This document shows, piece by piece, positions 1 through 9,968 of a DNA stretch of 64,000 nucleotides (positions within the stretch are counted from its first letter, which is position 1; every line of letters begins with the position of its first letter). The translations under genes and the position numbers were made by a program. The DNA lies in the NCBI GenBank assembly GCA_002077045.2, contig KZ111141.1, positions 129,411 to 193,410 on the forward strand. Reading direction: 5' to 3'. The stretch is from Rachicladosporium sp. CCFEE 5018 (Eukaryota; Ascomycota; Dothideomycetes; Cladosporiales; Cladosporiaceae). A model generated the notes under the pieces. That model made no database searches, had not been told where the DNA came from, and saw only the letters and a program-made list of their open reading frames with translations.

Positions 1-134
1 CCCGAGGCTGGAGCTCGCCTACTACACCACGAATACCTGTACAACGTGTCCCTTCGAGAAATGTGGGTATGCTATCTAATTATTGGCAGACGCGCTCTTT
101 GTTCGTTCACTCGTGATATGATCCTCGAATCCAA

Positions 135-2045
135 TCATCCGCCGAACCCCTCAACGACTCCCTTAGCCGGACGTCCCATTCTTCCATAGCTAGGCCCGAC
201 CCACGCACCTAGCACACCACTCCAAGCGCACCCTCCGGCAAGCACTCTCTGCAGAATCTTGTAGACTTGCATATCAGCATACTCCAGCCCCGTCTTCGGA
301 TCCCTGTACTTTGCCTTCCAGCCTGTGACAGCACACAGGGCTTTGGCCGGCGGATCTGGAGGCACGCCTTCGGTGCGCGGACGGACTGATTTGGTAAGGT
401 AGCGCGATTCGTCGGACGTGAAAGGTGGATGCGAGGATGGAAGCAGAAGGACGGAGACAGGCGTTGGGTCGAGTGATGTCTTTGATGTATTCTTGGCAGG
501 CGCCACCTCAAGGGTGGGGAAGGACTCGAGGATGACGAGGGTCCGCTGGGCTTGCTCGCGCAGTACGGGGTGGACGACCATGGTAGGAGCAGAGGCTGGG
601 TTGGTAGCTGCGGACTGGGCGTGAAAAGTAGATGTTGTGCCGCCTGGCGGCCAAGCAGGGTACGCGTGATGCACTGCTGGCGCTTCGTCAGCAGAAGCGG
701 TGGGCTCTGCTGGCGGGGCAGGCGTATGCTGCACCGCCGTCACCTCACTCGACTCTTGTGCATTCAGTGACGAGGTCTTCTTGTCCTTCGACGAGGCCGC
801 TGTGGTCGCATAGTCCATGATGCCAGATAGCCAGGACACCTTGGGTGGACCGGCAGTATTACTGTGATCAGCACCGGCGTCTGCGCCAGCTGTCGTCGGT
901 CTTGAGTCGCCGTTCGCCCGATTGCCGAAGTCCAGAGGCGTAGTAGTCTCCGCCTTCTGGATCAAATCTGCCTTCTCGGCCTCCAAACGCTCTGTCTCAA
1001 GAATCTCCTGCTCTCGCCTTGCGATCTCCTTCTGCTGCCACTCTACGCGATCAGTCTCCTTCTTTGCTGCCTCAGCGCGCTCTGCCTCCTTCCTCTTCGC
1101 GTCTTCTGCCTTTCTCCTAGACTCCTCTTCCTTCTTGCTAGCCTCCACCTCATACTCCGCCAACGTCTTCCCACCCATCCTCTTGACCTTCAGCTTCTCA
1201 TCCTCGTAGACTCCACTACCACTCCAGACACTAATGATCGGCCCCTCCAACGCTCTTCGTCGCTTAGCAGCCAACGCTTCCTCCCTCAGCCTCATCCTCT
1301 CCGCCTCTTCCCTCTCAAACCTGCCAAGTTCCTTCGCAGTCTCCCTTTCGATCCTCCTACACTTCTCCAACCTCTGCGCCTGAGTCAGATCCATCTTTAC
1401 GTTTGCCCTGACCTTGACTGCCGCATCGGCCATGAGCTTCCTCTGCTTCTCACTCCTCTCAGCCGACACCTTCAAGTTGGCGTGGGTGACTTCTCGGTTC
1501 GCGACAGCCAGACTTCTGTGCGATTGGCGAACAGGCATATCTGCGGCTTCAGGCAGCCAGTTGGAGCGCTCGCTCTTCTTGCGCTTCTTCTCCTTGGCCT
1601 CGGCTTGCTCCCCAGCTGCCTCTTCGCCCTGTTCAAGCGTCTCAATCCTCACTCTCTTCGCAGGCCTGCCCGCCCCAATGCCGGAAATCTTCAGTTTCGC
1701 ATCCTGTCCCCTCTTCCTCTTCATCTGCTCCCTCCGCTCCGCCTTCCTCAACTCCTTCTCCCCCTCCAAGTCCTCTGCATCTCCATCGCCCTTCCCCTCG
1801 TCCTCGGAGCTCGAGCTCTCCATAGCCGCATCGTCATCCTCCCGCTCGGAGCCCTCGTAGTCTTCCGCATCATCAAGTTCGTCTTCCTCTAGTAGTGATT
1901 TCTGCAGCTCCTCGTCGTCAAGATTGGCGCGTAGGGTTTGGTATAGGTTACCGGCTGTGTGGCGTGGAGCGCGAGTCGCGACGAGACCGGTGGTGGTGAT
2001 ATCCTCCTCTGAGTCGGAGGAGTCGGTGCCGGATGAGGATGACAT
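135..2045 (-). CDS. swc2: SWR1-complex subunit Swc2/Vps72 (YL1 family)
   Basis: One uninterrupted 636-residue frame. The N-terminus carries the YL1 hallmark: an acidic Ser/Asp/Glu stretch, then a conserved R-x-x-R-H-T-A-G-N segment at about residues 24-33, then a long highly charged region rich in Lys/Arg/Glu that is probably coiled coil (about 180-370). The C-terminus holds a YL1_C domain (PPDPPAKALCAVTGWKAKYR followed by DPKTGLEYADMQVYK, about 565-605). In the family this protein is the H2A.Z-H2B binding subunit of the SWR1 chromatin remodeller, acting in the nucleus. The middle of the protein, with a Pro/Ala/Ser-rich spacer, is longer than in yeast Swc2, as usual in filamentous fungi. No intron is needed. 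The gene ends near the left edge, and only 134 bp of untranslated sequence lie beyond the stop. Confidence 0.9.
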   Translation of the reverse strand: MSSSSGTDSSDSEEDITTTGLVATRAPRHTAGNLYQTLRANLDDEELQKSLLEEDELDDAEDYEGSEREDDDAAMESSSSEDEGKGDGDAEDLEGEKELRKAERREQMKRKRGQDAKLKISGIGAGRPAKRVRIETLEQGEEAAGEQAEAKEKKRKKSERSNWLPEAADMPVRQSHRSLAVANREVTHANLKVSAERSEKQRKLMADAAVKVRANVKMDLTQAQRLEKCRRIERETAKELGRFEREEAERMRLREEALAAKRRRALEGPIISVWSGSGVYEDEKLKVKRMGGKTLAEYEVEASKKEEESRRKAEDAKRKEAERAEAAKKETDRVEWQQKEIARREQEILETERLEAEKADLIQKAETTTPLDFGNRANGDSRPTTAGADAGADHSNTAGPPKVSWLSGIMDYATTAASSKDKKTSSLNAQESSEVTAVQHTPAPPAEPTASADEAPAVHHAYPAWPPGGTTSTFHAQSAATNPASAPTMVVHPVLREQAQRTLVILESFPTLEVAPAKNTSKTSLDPTPVSVLLLPSSHPPFTSDESRYLTKSVRPRTEGVPPDPPAKALCAVTGWKAKYRDPKTGLEYADMQVYKILQRVLAGGCAWSGVLGAWVGPSYGRMGRPAKGVVEGFGG

Positions 2046-2297
2046 TGCGGGTCATCGCTCGGCCGTCTGAGTGTCGCGTATGTTAATCGCAAGTTGAGCA
2101 ATTCGAGGTCGGCATGCCGAACGGAGAACGGGCCGAGAGTTCAGAGCCGGCGGTCCACGGCAAAATCTCATACTCGAGCGACAGAGGCGACATTTTGAGT
2201 GCATAGGGAAAGTAACAGGACGTGATCGATAGGTTGCTATCATCGCTTGCGATTTATGTACCTCCATGCTACTCATTACTTCGATATGCCGTAAGAC

Positions 2298-4285
2298 TTA
2301 CCTCACCTCGATCTTCCCGACCTCCGCCTTCGCACTCTGCCACTCATGCATACTCCGTTTACTCCATTCCACATGTGCGCGAGCGAAGTTCAACTAGATC
2401 ATTGTCAGCGCCAGATATCGTAGAGTTGTTCTGGGCACGTAGTGCAAACTCACCATATACCCCTCCAGATCACCCTCCTTGTCAACCTGGAATCGCCGCA
2501 ACTCCTCCATCACCCCTTGACTAGCATCCTTGACATCCCTTCGACTGACTTCAAGCGCCTCTTCAAGATGCACCAGGCTCTCCTTCGTTTTGCCCAGCGC
2601 ATCTTGCCTTGCACGCTGTGGGTCTGCATCTGTGACACCTTGTATAGCGTATGTCAGTCGGCCGAACAGCTTGTTTGCAACACCCGAGGTAGCGCGCTTG
2701 TGTCCGTTAGCTGGCGAGGGTGACGAGGGTGCAGGTGAAGCGTAGTCATTCCCTTGAGGAGCCGACGGCACTGTGGCGTTAGATGGAAAGTCGGAGTCGA
2801 CAGATGTATTGTCCTCTTCGCGATTGCGAGTCGCACGATCGGTCTGGCTGCCGTTGGAGGGTGTTCTACGGGGTGCGTTGTGTATGCCAGAAGAGGTCAT
2901 GTACTGATCTATTCGTTTTGCTTCCGCTTCTGAGCGCTCAAGTTGGTCGAGTGAGGTGCGCTTCTTCTCCAGCTCGTCTCGCGTCATCTCCTCCTGCACC
3001 CGCTTCAGCACACGGTACTTGAGGACCGAGCGGACAACGCTGGCGAATTGCGCATTCTCTCGCAATGGCTCAGCGAAGCCGGCTGAGAGAGCAGAAGACA
3101 TGTCTCGGGATGCTATATACGTAAAGTCGCACGCTTGGCCAGTCTTCTCGATTGCGTGGGCAACGCTTTGACTCTGCTCACTGAGTGAGAAAGCGTTGTA
3201 TCGTGCACCAAGATCCATCAGATCGTCGCCCAGACTGTAAAGATGTCGCAGTAGCCGCTGGTTGACCTTCTCCATGGAGCCCGTTAGAAGAGTCTCCAGC
3301 TCCTTCGTATTGCTCTCGAATGAAGAGAAATAGGGGTCCATGTCCTCCTCCCGAAGCTCCGCGCCGGCTGGCGGGAAGCGTGCATACTGTATGCTAGGCG
3401 TGCTATGCGCTGCAGCAGAAGGCGTGCTCGCAGAGACGGGAGGTGAGTTGGGCGTTCCAGAAGAGCTCGCAGATCCAGACCTCAGCTTTGCGCTCTGACT
3501 AGGTACGGGAAGCCACTGGTGCGCATCTGTAGGATTTGCCGGATCGAGTGGTGGAGCTTTGAGAATGTTCTTTGGCACCGAAGCGGCAGGATGTGAGTGC
3601 AGCACTTCGCTCCAGCTAGCATTCGGGTCCAGGAAGCGCCACCACACGCCGTCTTCTCGCACTTGCTTCATGCGCTTACATCGATTGAGGAAAGTCCCCA
3701 GCATGCGCTGTCGCAGCTCAATGATCCCAGTGTCCTCTTTTGCCTTGGTCGGCTTTGAAGCATAGTCCGCAAATGAGTGCTTGTCGGGTATGGGCGGGAT
3801 GATCAACGTTGGGTGCAGCGAAACTAGGACAGATCGCAATGATGCGAACTCCGAGTATCGTCTCCGCACCTCGACATCGCTCGTCCGGATCGTGTACGCA
3901 ATGAAGCTCCCTCCGCCCTCGTGATTCTTGGCTGCCTGCACGATCAGGATCTCTAGCTCCGGCTGCTCGTACAAGATCTGCTGTATCCGGCTATCGTAGC
4001 CACCTTTGGGAGGATCGATCTTCTGCCCCCGCGGTCGGTCATCGTTCAGCTCTTCATCGCTCAGCTCCGCTGACTTGGTTAGGAATTGGGGCTGTTGGTC
4101 AGGAGAAGAGTTGCCTGAGGGTGGAGTGGTGGGTCGCTCGTAGCCTGGGGACTTAGGGTCAGCTTGTTGGCCAGAGGTGACTTTGGCGGGCCCGACGAAC
4201 GCTCTACTGGACTCTGAATATCGCTGCCTTCGCTGCCTCGGCGCTGGAAGGATCCATATGGGTTGTTGTCCTCGTCGTCCCACAT
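2298..4285 (-). CDS. snx41: Sorting nexin Snx41/Atg20 (PX-BAR)
   Basis: Start chosen at the ATG at 4285 because the peptide MWDDEDNNPYGSF is the usual N-terminus of this family. Three exons are inferred: 4208-4285, 2454-4136 and 2298-2393. The first intron (4137-4207, donor GTAGAG, branch GCTGAC) is less certain. The second (2394-2453, donor GTGAGT, end CTAG) is clear. The product is about 618 residues: a low-complexity N-terminus, a PX domain at about 83-195 (RRYSEFASLR and IIPPIPDKHSF, the phosphoinositide-binding region), a Ser/Pro linker, then a helical BAR-like region to the end (last exon LNFARAHVEWSKRSMHEW). The family binds PI3P on endosomes and pre-autophagosomal membranes and serves protein sorting and selective autophagy. 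The terminal TAA lies inside a consensus splice donor (see findings). Confidence 0.85.
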
Positions 4286-4639
4286 GTTCACGAGGAGCTT
4301 GAGGCTTTGGATCGGTGGCAAGGGCGCCGGCGATCGGGGAGTGAATTATGAGCTGCGCTATGCAGAAAGTACAGTGTCACAATAAGAGTCTGTTAGTAGT
4401 AAAACTGTAGCAAGTGCAGTGCATGGCTTCTAGCCAGTAGATGCGGCCATGTGCTCTGGTAGCAGTTGCCTGCATGGTGAGGTAAACGCCAAGAGAACTC
4501 AAATGTGTACCTTACGAAGTGAACCTCCAGCTCAAGCCGGACGTCCAACTCATCAATATATAGGCAGCATCGATGCAGAAAGGCAAATAGATCGGGCAAA
4601 ATGACGGCCTTGATTAACAAATAATAGCCGGCCCAGGCA
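4286..4639. promoter_or_regulatory. Divergent intergenic region between snx41 and the OGFr gene
   Basis: A 354-bp gap between two divergently transcribed genes, so it must hold both promoters. A TATATAG sequence at about 4556-4562 sits roughly 80 bp upstream of the first plus-strand ATG. It could be a TATA element for the OGFr gene, which is inference from position only. No gene or RNA is seen here. Confidence 0.35.
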
Positions 4640-5602
4640 GTGAAAGTTCAAGTCGTTATTCATCGCTTTCACTCTGCTTCACTTCATTTCGCTCCCATTC
4701 CCTTCCGAATTCTTCTTTTTGCAACAACAATCACCTCTCAGACTCACATGATCACTGGGCTACGACTACTTGATGCACTGCGATACTTATCCTCATCCAC
4801 GAATAGATATTGCATCGGGGCTGTTCGAACACCGCGCCTAACACCTAGTACGAGGCGAATCACGCCACGCCACCAGAGGCCCAGTGTGGCGAACCCCAGG
4901 ACCAATATCTCAAGATCGAATCGATTGCCACTCGTCAGGATGTCTACAACCGCATCTCCCTCCTCATCGATAGACGCCTCCTCCCCCTTCCTCCTCCGCT
5001 TCTTCTCCCTCACCCATCACTCCCCAGACCCCAGCAACCGTACCCTCCCCCAAATCCTTGCCTGGCCAGACACCCGCCTCGAGTCCTCACACGACTACAT
5101 CCAGCTCCTCTTCCCACTGCCAGAACACTCAGCCTTCGCCTCGGTTCCAATCGTAACGCAACAAATCGCCGAAGCATTCGCCGCGAGTGACGAGCTGAGA
5201 GTGGAGTTGGGGAGGGCGTTTGGGAGGATGATGGTGTTCTACGGTCTCAAGGTCATTGTCTCGAGTACTGGCACTACGGTCGTCACGGCGACGGAAAGGG
5301 TTCATACGAGTCCGAGCCGGTGGCTGAGCAGGTTCAATCACAACCACCTACGCATCACTCGCATCATCCGCTCCCTGCGAGTTCTAGGTTGTGGCGACGA
5401 AGCGGCGGCATTCTGGAGATTTTTACTGGAAAGTGACGACGTGAAGAAAGCAGTGAGTGCGAGGAGTTTGATGTACTGGAAGCGTGCGGCAGAGCGGGAA
5501 TTGCATCTACCACCAGACGAAGACGATGACGAGGCGGAGGGCGTGAAGTGGCTGCGGGACTGGAAGGTTGGAGTAAGTGGGGTGAAGAAGGTGCAGAGCT
5601 GA
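4640..5602 (+). CDS. OGFr_N-domain protein (opioid growth factor receptor-like conserved region)
   Basis: Uninterrupted frame of 320 residues. The diagnostic segment is ILAWPDTRLESSHDYIQLLF followed by PLPEHS at about residues 141-166, the core of the OGFr_N domain found in animals, fungi and some bacteria. The helical remainder (RMMVFYGLKV, HNHLRITRIIRSLRVLG) fits the same fold. The biochemical role in fungi is not established. The start is uncertain. The ATG at 4940 (MSTTASPSSS) would give the bare domain, while upstream ATGs add an Arg/Ser/Thr-rich, nearly acid-free leader that resembles a mitochondrial presequence. A possible TATA element at 4556 permits the longer form. No intron. Confidence 0.75.
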   Translation: MKVQVVIHRFHSASLHFAPIPFRILLFATTITSQTHMITGLRLLDALRYLSSSTNRYCIGAVRTPRLTPSTRRITPRHQRPSVANPRTNISRSNRLPLVRMSTTASPSSSIDASSPFLLRFFSLTHHSPDPSNRTLPQILAWPDTRLESSHDYIQLLFPLPEHSAFASVPIVTQQIAEAFAASDELRVELGRAFGRMMVFYGLKVIVSSTGTTVVTATERVHTSPSRWLSRFNHNHLRITRIIRSLRVLGCGDEAAAFWRFLLESDDVKKAVSARSLMYWKRAAERELHLPPDEDDDEAEGVKWLRDWKVGVSGVKKVQS

Positions 5603-6486
5603 TCAGAGGTCGCGAACTGCAGATTCACGAACTGTGGTGGCTTCGTGATGGCTCGATGGACTGCCAATCGACTCACTTCAGTGGCCGGCTCGGACGCGGC
5701 TGGCAGTCGAGGCAGATGGATGGGCAGGGACGGAACTGGACGAATACCAGCACACGATTATGCTTATACTAATGCGGTATCCTATGCTGACGCTACTACG
5801 CCCATGCTTGCTTTTCGCGGCTGCCACCGGCCCAACTGTACACGTCGGAGTACTTAGTAAGGGACCCGAACATGACGCCGTTGACAGTGTGCCAGCCTGC
5901 TCAGGTTTCTAATTGTTCGCTCTGCCGGTAGGTAGACTTGTGCAGAGTCACTGCTGCGACAATGATTGATAGAAGCTTCATCAATGCACTCGGAAGCCAT
6001 GCCAGCCAAGCATTCCAACCTCGCCACAACCACGTTGGGCATACCGCAGTGCTTTGATGTGTAAGTATAGTCCAGTAATCCACCTCCCGCGGAAACGCCC
6101 AAAAGACAGTCAACTTGGTATCTTAGTCGCACAGAGGCCCCCATGTTGTTTTCTAGTGCCTTCTCCCTCCCATGCCTAGTCCGCTCCACTAATGCAATAC
6201 AAAGGAAATGAAGTTTCCGCTTCAGCAAATGAAGTTTCCGCTTCAGCAAATGACACGAATGTCGAGCTTTGGTATCTTCTGACGCGTGACTTCCGAATGC
6301 TGAAAGACTGGTGTATGTATACTTTGCAAAGGCGGCTGCAAATGCGCCTCGTCGATCGAACGTTTCGCTGGGCAGTAGCTTCGATATCGTGTCCGCTCGG
6401 AACGCTCTCATGTCTGGAAGCTAGTTCCTGCATTGTTGCGCTGTCAACCCAAGAAGTCAACTTGACACTCGCATCTGTCGAGGCTC
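5603..6486. other. Intergenic, no gene recognised
   Basis: An 884-bp convergent gap between the OGFr gene and the Psr1-type phosphatase gene. Only short frames without family resemblance are present. It contains a perfect 21-bp tandem duplication at 6206-6253 and nothing else that I recognise. It should include the 3' untranslated regions of both flanking genes. Confidence 0.6.
6206..6253. repeat. Perfect 21-bp tandem duplication
   Basis: The unit AAATGAAGTTTCCGCTTCAGC occurs twice head to tail (6206-6226 and 6227-6247) and is followed by the first six bases of a third copy. Within each unit GAAG..CTTC is a small inverted repeat. It lies in the gap between two convergent genes and has no coding role that I can see. 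Confidence 0.9.
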
Positions 6487-8494
6487 TCACAATGCAACAT
6501 CCAGCACAACTGATACATCTCTCACTTGGTCCCCAGCCAAGTCCTCCAAAAATGGTACCAAGTCCACCAACTCGTTATCGTGCGCATCACTAAACCAACT
6601 CGATATCGGCACAGCATGCTGCGGGTGGAAGATGTAGCTCGTAGGCGAATTATCGATGATGATCGTCTCCTCCAGTGGCCGTCCAACCTGGCTCAGGTCC
6701 TTGACGTAGTTGCCCTGGTGGTTGTAACAACTCTCGCGGAACAGTCGGTGATGTACAGACTTCGAGATGTCAAGGATGTCCAGCAGCGGGTCGCCGTACT
6801 TCGAGACCGAGGCAGTGAAGACGACAACTTCGTATATTTCACCAACGCGCTTGAGGAAGGCGTCGACGCCGGGTCGCTTTATAACGTAGACGTTGTGGTA
6901 CTGGCCTTCGATTTCGACAGGGATCGTGAAGTCGGCTTGGTGTAGGATCTGCGGAAATGTGTTAGCTAGGCCGGGCTACTTGATTACGATGATACCGCGA
7001 ACGAACCTTGAAGCTGCTGTGCACTAGTGTCTCGTCCAGATCGAGTACCAGGCACTTCCGGCCCCTGAGCTCAGGCTTGATCGCCGGTAAAAGCCATCTT
7101 TGACTTTGATCTGGTGTTGACACTTGACTCTCGTGTGTACTAGGTGCAATTGGTGCCGGGGTGGCAGCGAAAATGTTGGAGCCGGATCCACTTGCGCTGT
7201 TGTCAACAGCTTGTGCATTACCCACTTGTGCTTGCCGCTCCTTCAACGGCGGTGGTGGTGGAAGATCCCTGGGGTTCGATCCGTTTGACTCTCTCCGTGC
7301 GTGTGTAGGGTCAGCATCCGCAGATCCACCAGGCACGTCGTCCTTGGAGAGCGGTAGGGAAACGCCTGCATCATTCATCTCGATGTCCTCGTCTCGGTGC
7401 TGTTGCTCAGGTGTTCGATCCGCTATGATGGCATCTTCGTCTTCCGGCTGCGGTGCGGTGGGTGTGGGTGCTTGTACGTTCACATGCGGGGCGGCAGCTA
7501 GTCCAGCACCAGCCAGCCCAGCAACACCAACTGCTCCTGCGGCCATGCCAAGTCCAGCATGTGAGGTATCAAGGCTAGGTGGCGATGCTGGCTGTTGCGC
7601 CGAGCTGGGTACTTCACGATTGGTGGTAGCTTCGGGAAATGATGTCTGGGTAGGTGCCTGACCTGTAGGTTGAGGTATGCTGTTCTGAGGTTGCTGTGCG
7701 GTCGTTGTTGGAATCGCTGGCGGAGGCTGACTTTGTGGGTAGATCTGCTTCTCCGGGTCCGAGGCTGTTGTCGGGATGGCAGCTGCTATGACAGGTGCCG
7801 TGTTCGAAGCCGGTGCCTGACCAGCCTTCTCGTCAATGACCTCCTTCGAAGCATCTGCACTCGTGTTCGTCGCACTAGCGTTCGGCGCTTGCGACGAGGC
7901 TTGAGGTTGCTTTGCTCGCGAAGGCTGCACCAATGCAGGTGTCTTCGATGGCTGTGCTGATTCTGAAGACCCAAGCTCGGTGCTGTCATCCGGCCCACTG
8001 CAACAACTCAGGAAGGACAAGAATCCCTTCTTCTTCGGCTTTGGCTGACTTGACGCCTGTGCACCGGCAAGTCCTGAGGGCTGTGATGACTTCTCATTCG
8101 TAACCTGCCTGTTCGACCGCTTACTACTCGTACTGGCATCTCTCCGCCGGTCGCCGAAGCTCCGCTTCACGCTACTCCTTTCTACGCCATCCACAGCATT
8201 GCTGGGTGCGCCAACACCTTGTGCGCCCGGGGCCGCAAGTGAGGTCTGCTCCGTCGAAGCAGGTAATGCGCCACCCTGTACTCTACCCAGTGGTGATTGT
8301 GTATCGCTTCGTCCGGGATCGAGCAATGCTTGCGCAGATGTTTGGAGAGGCTGTAGCGATGAGCCTAATGAGCAGGTTAGTAAACGTCGTGACGCCTTAT
8401 CCCCGAGCAGGTGACGTTGGTCAGCGTGTATGGCATGTTGCGACTCACCTAGACCCTGTCCTGCGCTTGGCGGCGCCGGTGTCTGAGAACTCAT
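6487..8494 (-). CDS. psr1: Psr1/Psr2-type FCP1-like (NIF family) protein phosphatase
   Basis: Three exons: 8449-8494, 7007-8364 and 6487-6948. Introns at 8365-8448 (GTGAGT, TACTAAC, CATTAG; 84 nt, so it stays open if unspliced) and 6949-7006 (GTTCGT, GCTAAC, CGCAG). The product is 621 residues. A long low-complexity region precedes a C-terminal HAD-type NIF phosphatase domain that starts KCLVLDLDETLVHSSFKILH, with the D-x-D-x-T catalytic motif at about residue 455. It continues IKRPGVDAFLK, VVFTAS and IIIDNSPTSY. In yeast Psr1/Psr2 are palmitoylated plasma-membrane phosphatases needed for the sodium and general stress response. Here the candidate palmitoylation motif (GFLSFLSCCSGPDD) is internal, after about 135 residues, rather than at the N-terminus. 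Confidence 0.9.
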
Positions 8495-9968
8495 CGGAGA
8501 ACCTCAATGCCCACGCTGGGCGGAGACAATGACACGCGCGCAATCAGACCGGTTACATGCAGTCAGGTGATGAGAGGAGGCTGGCGATGTGGCGACAATG
8601 ATGAGTGAGTGAGTAATTAGCTGATCGCGCAACGTCTGCGGCGCAATGCAGTGGTGTCGTGTATGCGTATGTTGATGTATGTAGCCACGAGGGATCCGCC
8701 GATAAAGCAGCGAAGAGAGAGCTGTCGAGGGTCACGGTTTGGGTCGCGCTTCCCGTGGCAGCAGGCGCTAGGCCGGAGTGTGGAGTGCTGTGCTTTGCGT
8801 GGGTCCAAGTCTGGCCTTGTGGCGGCGACGACACTCTTCGATGGGTGTATGTAAGTACTTCTGTCACAAATGGTACAACAATGACACAATTCCGCCGCTC
8901 AATGCAGCTAAATGACGACGACGACAGGATCAGAGGGGGACGCGTTTCATGCGTGCACCTTGGGGCAGCTTGGGAGGAGGTTCGGGGGAGGGAGTGCGGC
9001 AAGCAAAGCCACGAGAAAATGGGAGTGGCGTTCACACCAATCTCCTTCTCGATACGCTACAGCATCAGTCTGCAACCAATCATGTTGTCGTGGCCAAATT
9101 ACACTTAGTGTCTGGCTGTATGCTGTGCGACTCCTGCCATCTGGGACATGCAGCCTCCATCGCTGCCGTGCTGCCCTGCCATCTGCGTTGTCGCTGTGTT
9201 GTGCTTCGCGTCTCAGTGCTGTGAACTTTGGCAATCGCGACTCAGATAATACTGGCCAGAGCGGTCGCAATGCATTGACCCGAGCCGCCCATGCGCCGGG
9301 CCAACCCGCTATCACATTTGAGCAAATGAACTTCCCCGGGGTGCTGCCCAATGTGGCCGAGACACCTTGACCGACCAAGATGCATCGTTTTGCTTCGACC
9401 AGCAATTGCAGAGCGCACGTACTCACAAGCAAATTCTCCTAGACCGCGTGAAGCTCTCAATGAGCTACCAACTCCATAGATATTACCACAGCCATGCCAT
9501 TGGTCATCGGGAAGGTTCATCTAGCAAGGTCATGGCCGTCAGCCGCTGATCAAGACGATGCGAGAGATCTCGAATTCACGACTTCATTGGTTCAGCTAAG
9601 AAGCATCTACCGAGACGTCGTGACGTTCGCATTGCTTCGGGGACAGCATGCAATGCCTCTAGCAGGTATCATGATGCTCTTGCCTTCGGAGACCGCCTCT
9701 CCACGAGGATTCGACGGTCATCGGTGCTGTTGCCACTTGCGCCGCGTAAAGGACTCAAGATATCAAGTTCCAAGAGAGAGCAGGCTTCGCGTGGAAGCAT
9801 CAAGACCTCGCACTCCGTGGTATTGTGCTGGGCACCGCACCTTCGTTAGGGAGCTTGCTAGAGACTGACGACCACAGTGAACAGGAATACCTCTCCACTG
9901 TTAGCGACACTCCACAGGGACGATCCACATCACTGAGTGAACGACTGGTGAGCCCTTCAGATCACCCA
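8495..9968. other. Intergenic, no gene recognised
   Basis: About 1.5 kb upstream of the phosphatase gene and downstream of the flavoprotein gene, both on the minus strand. Many short overlapping frames occur on both strands, but none shows a domain, a conserved motif or a convincing intron pattern. It presumably contains the promoter and leader of the phosphatase gene near 8495-8900. Confidence 0.5.

Noticed and set aside
8553..9432. Several overlapping frames of 90-160 codons on both strands
   Set aside because: No domain, no consistent intron structure, and mutual overlap in several frames; probably leader and promoter sequence.
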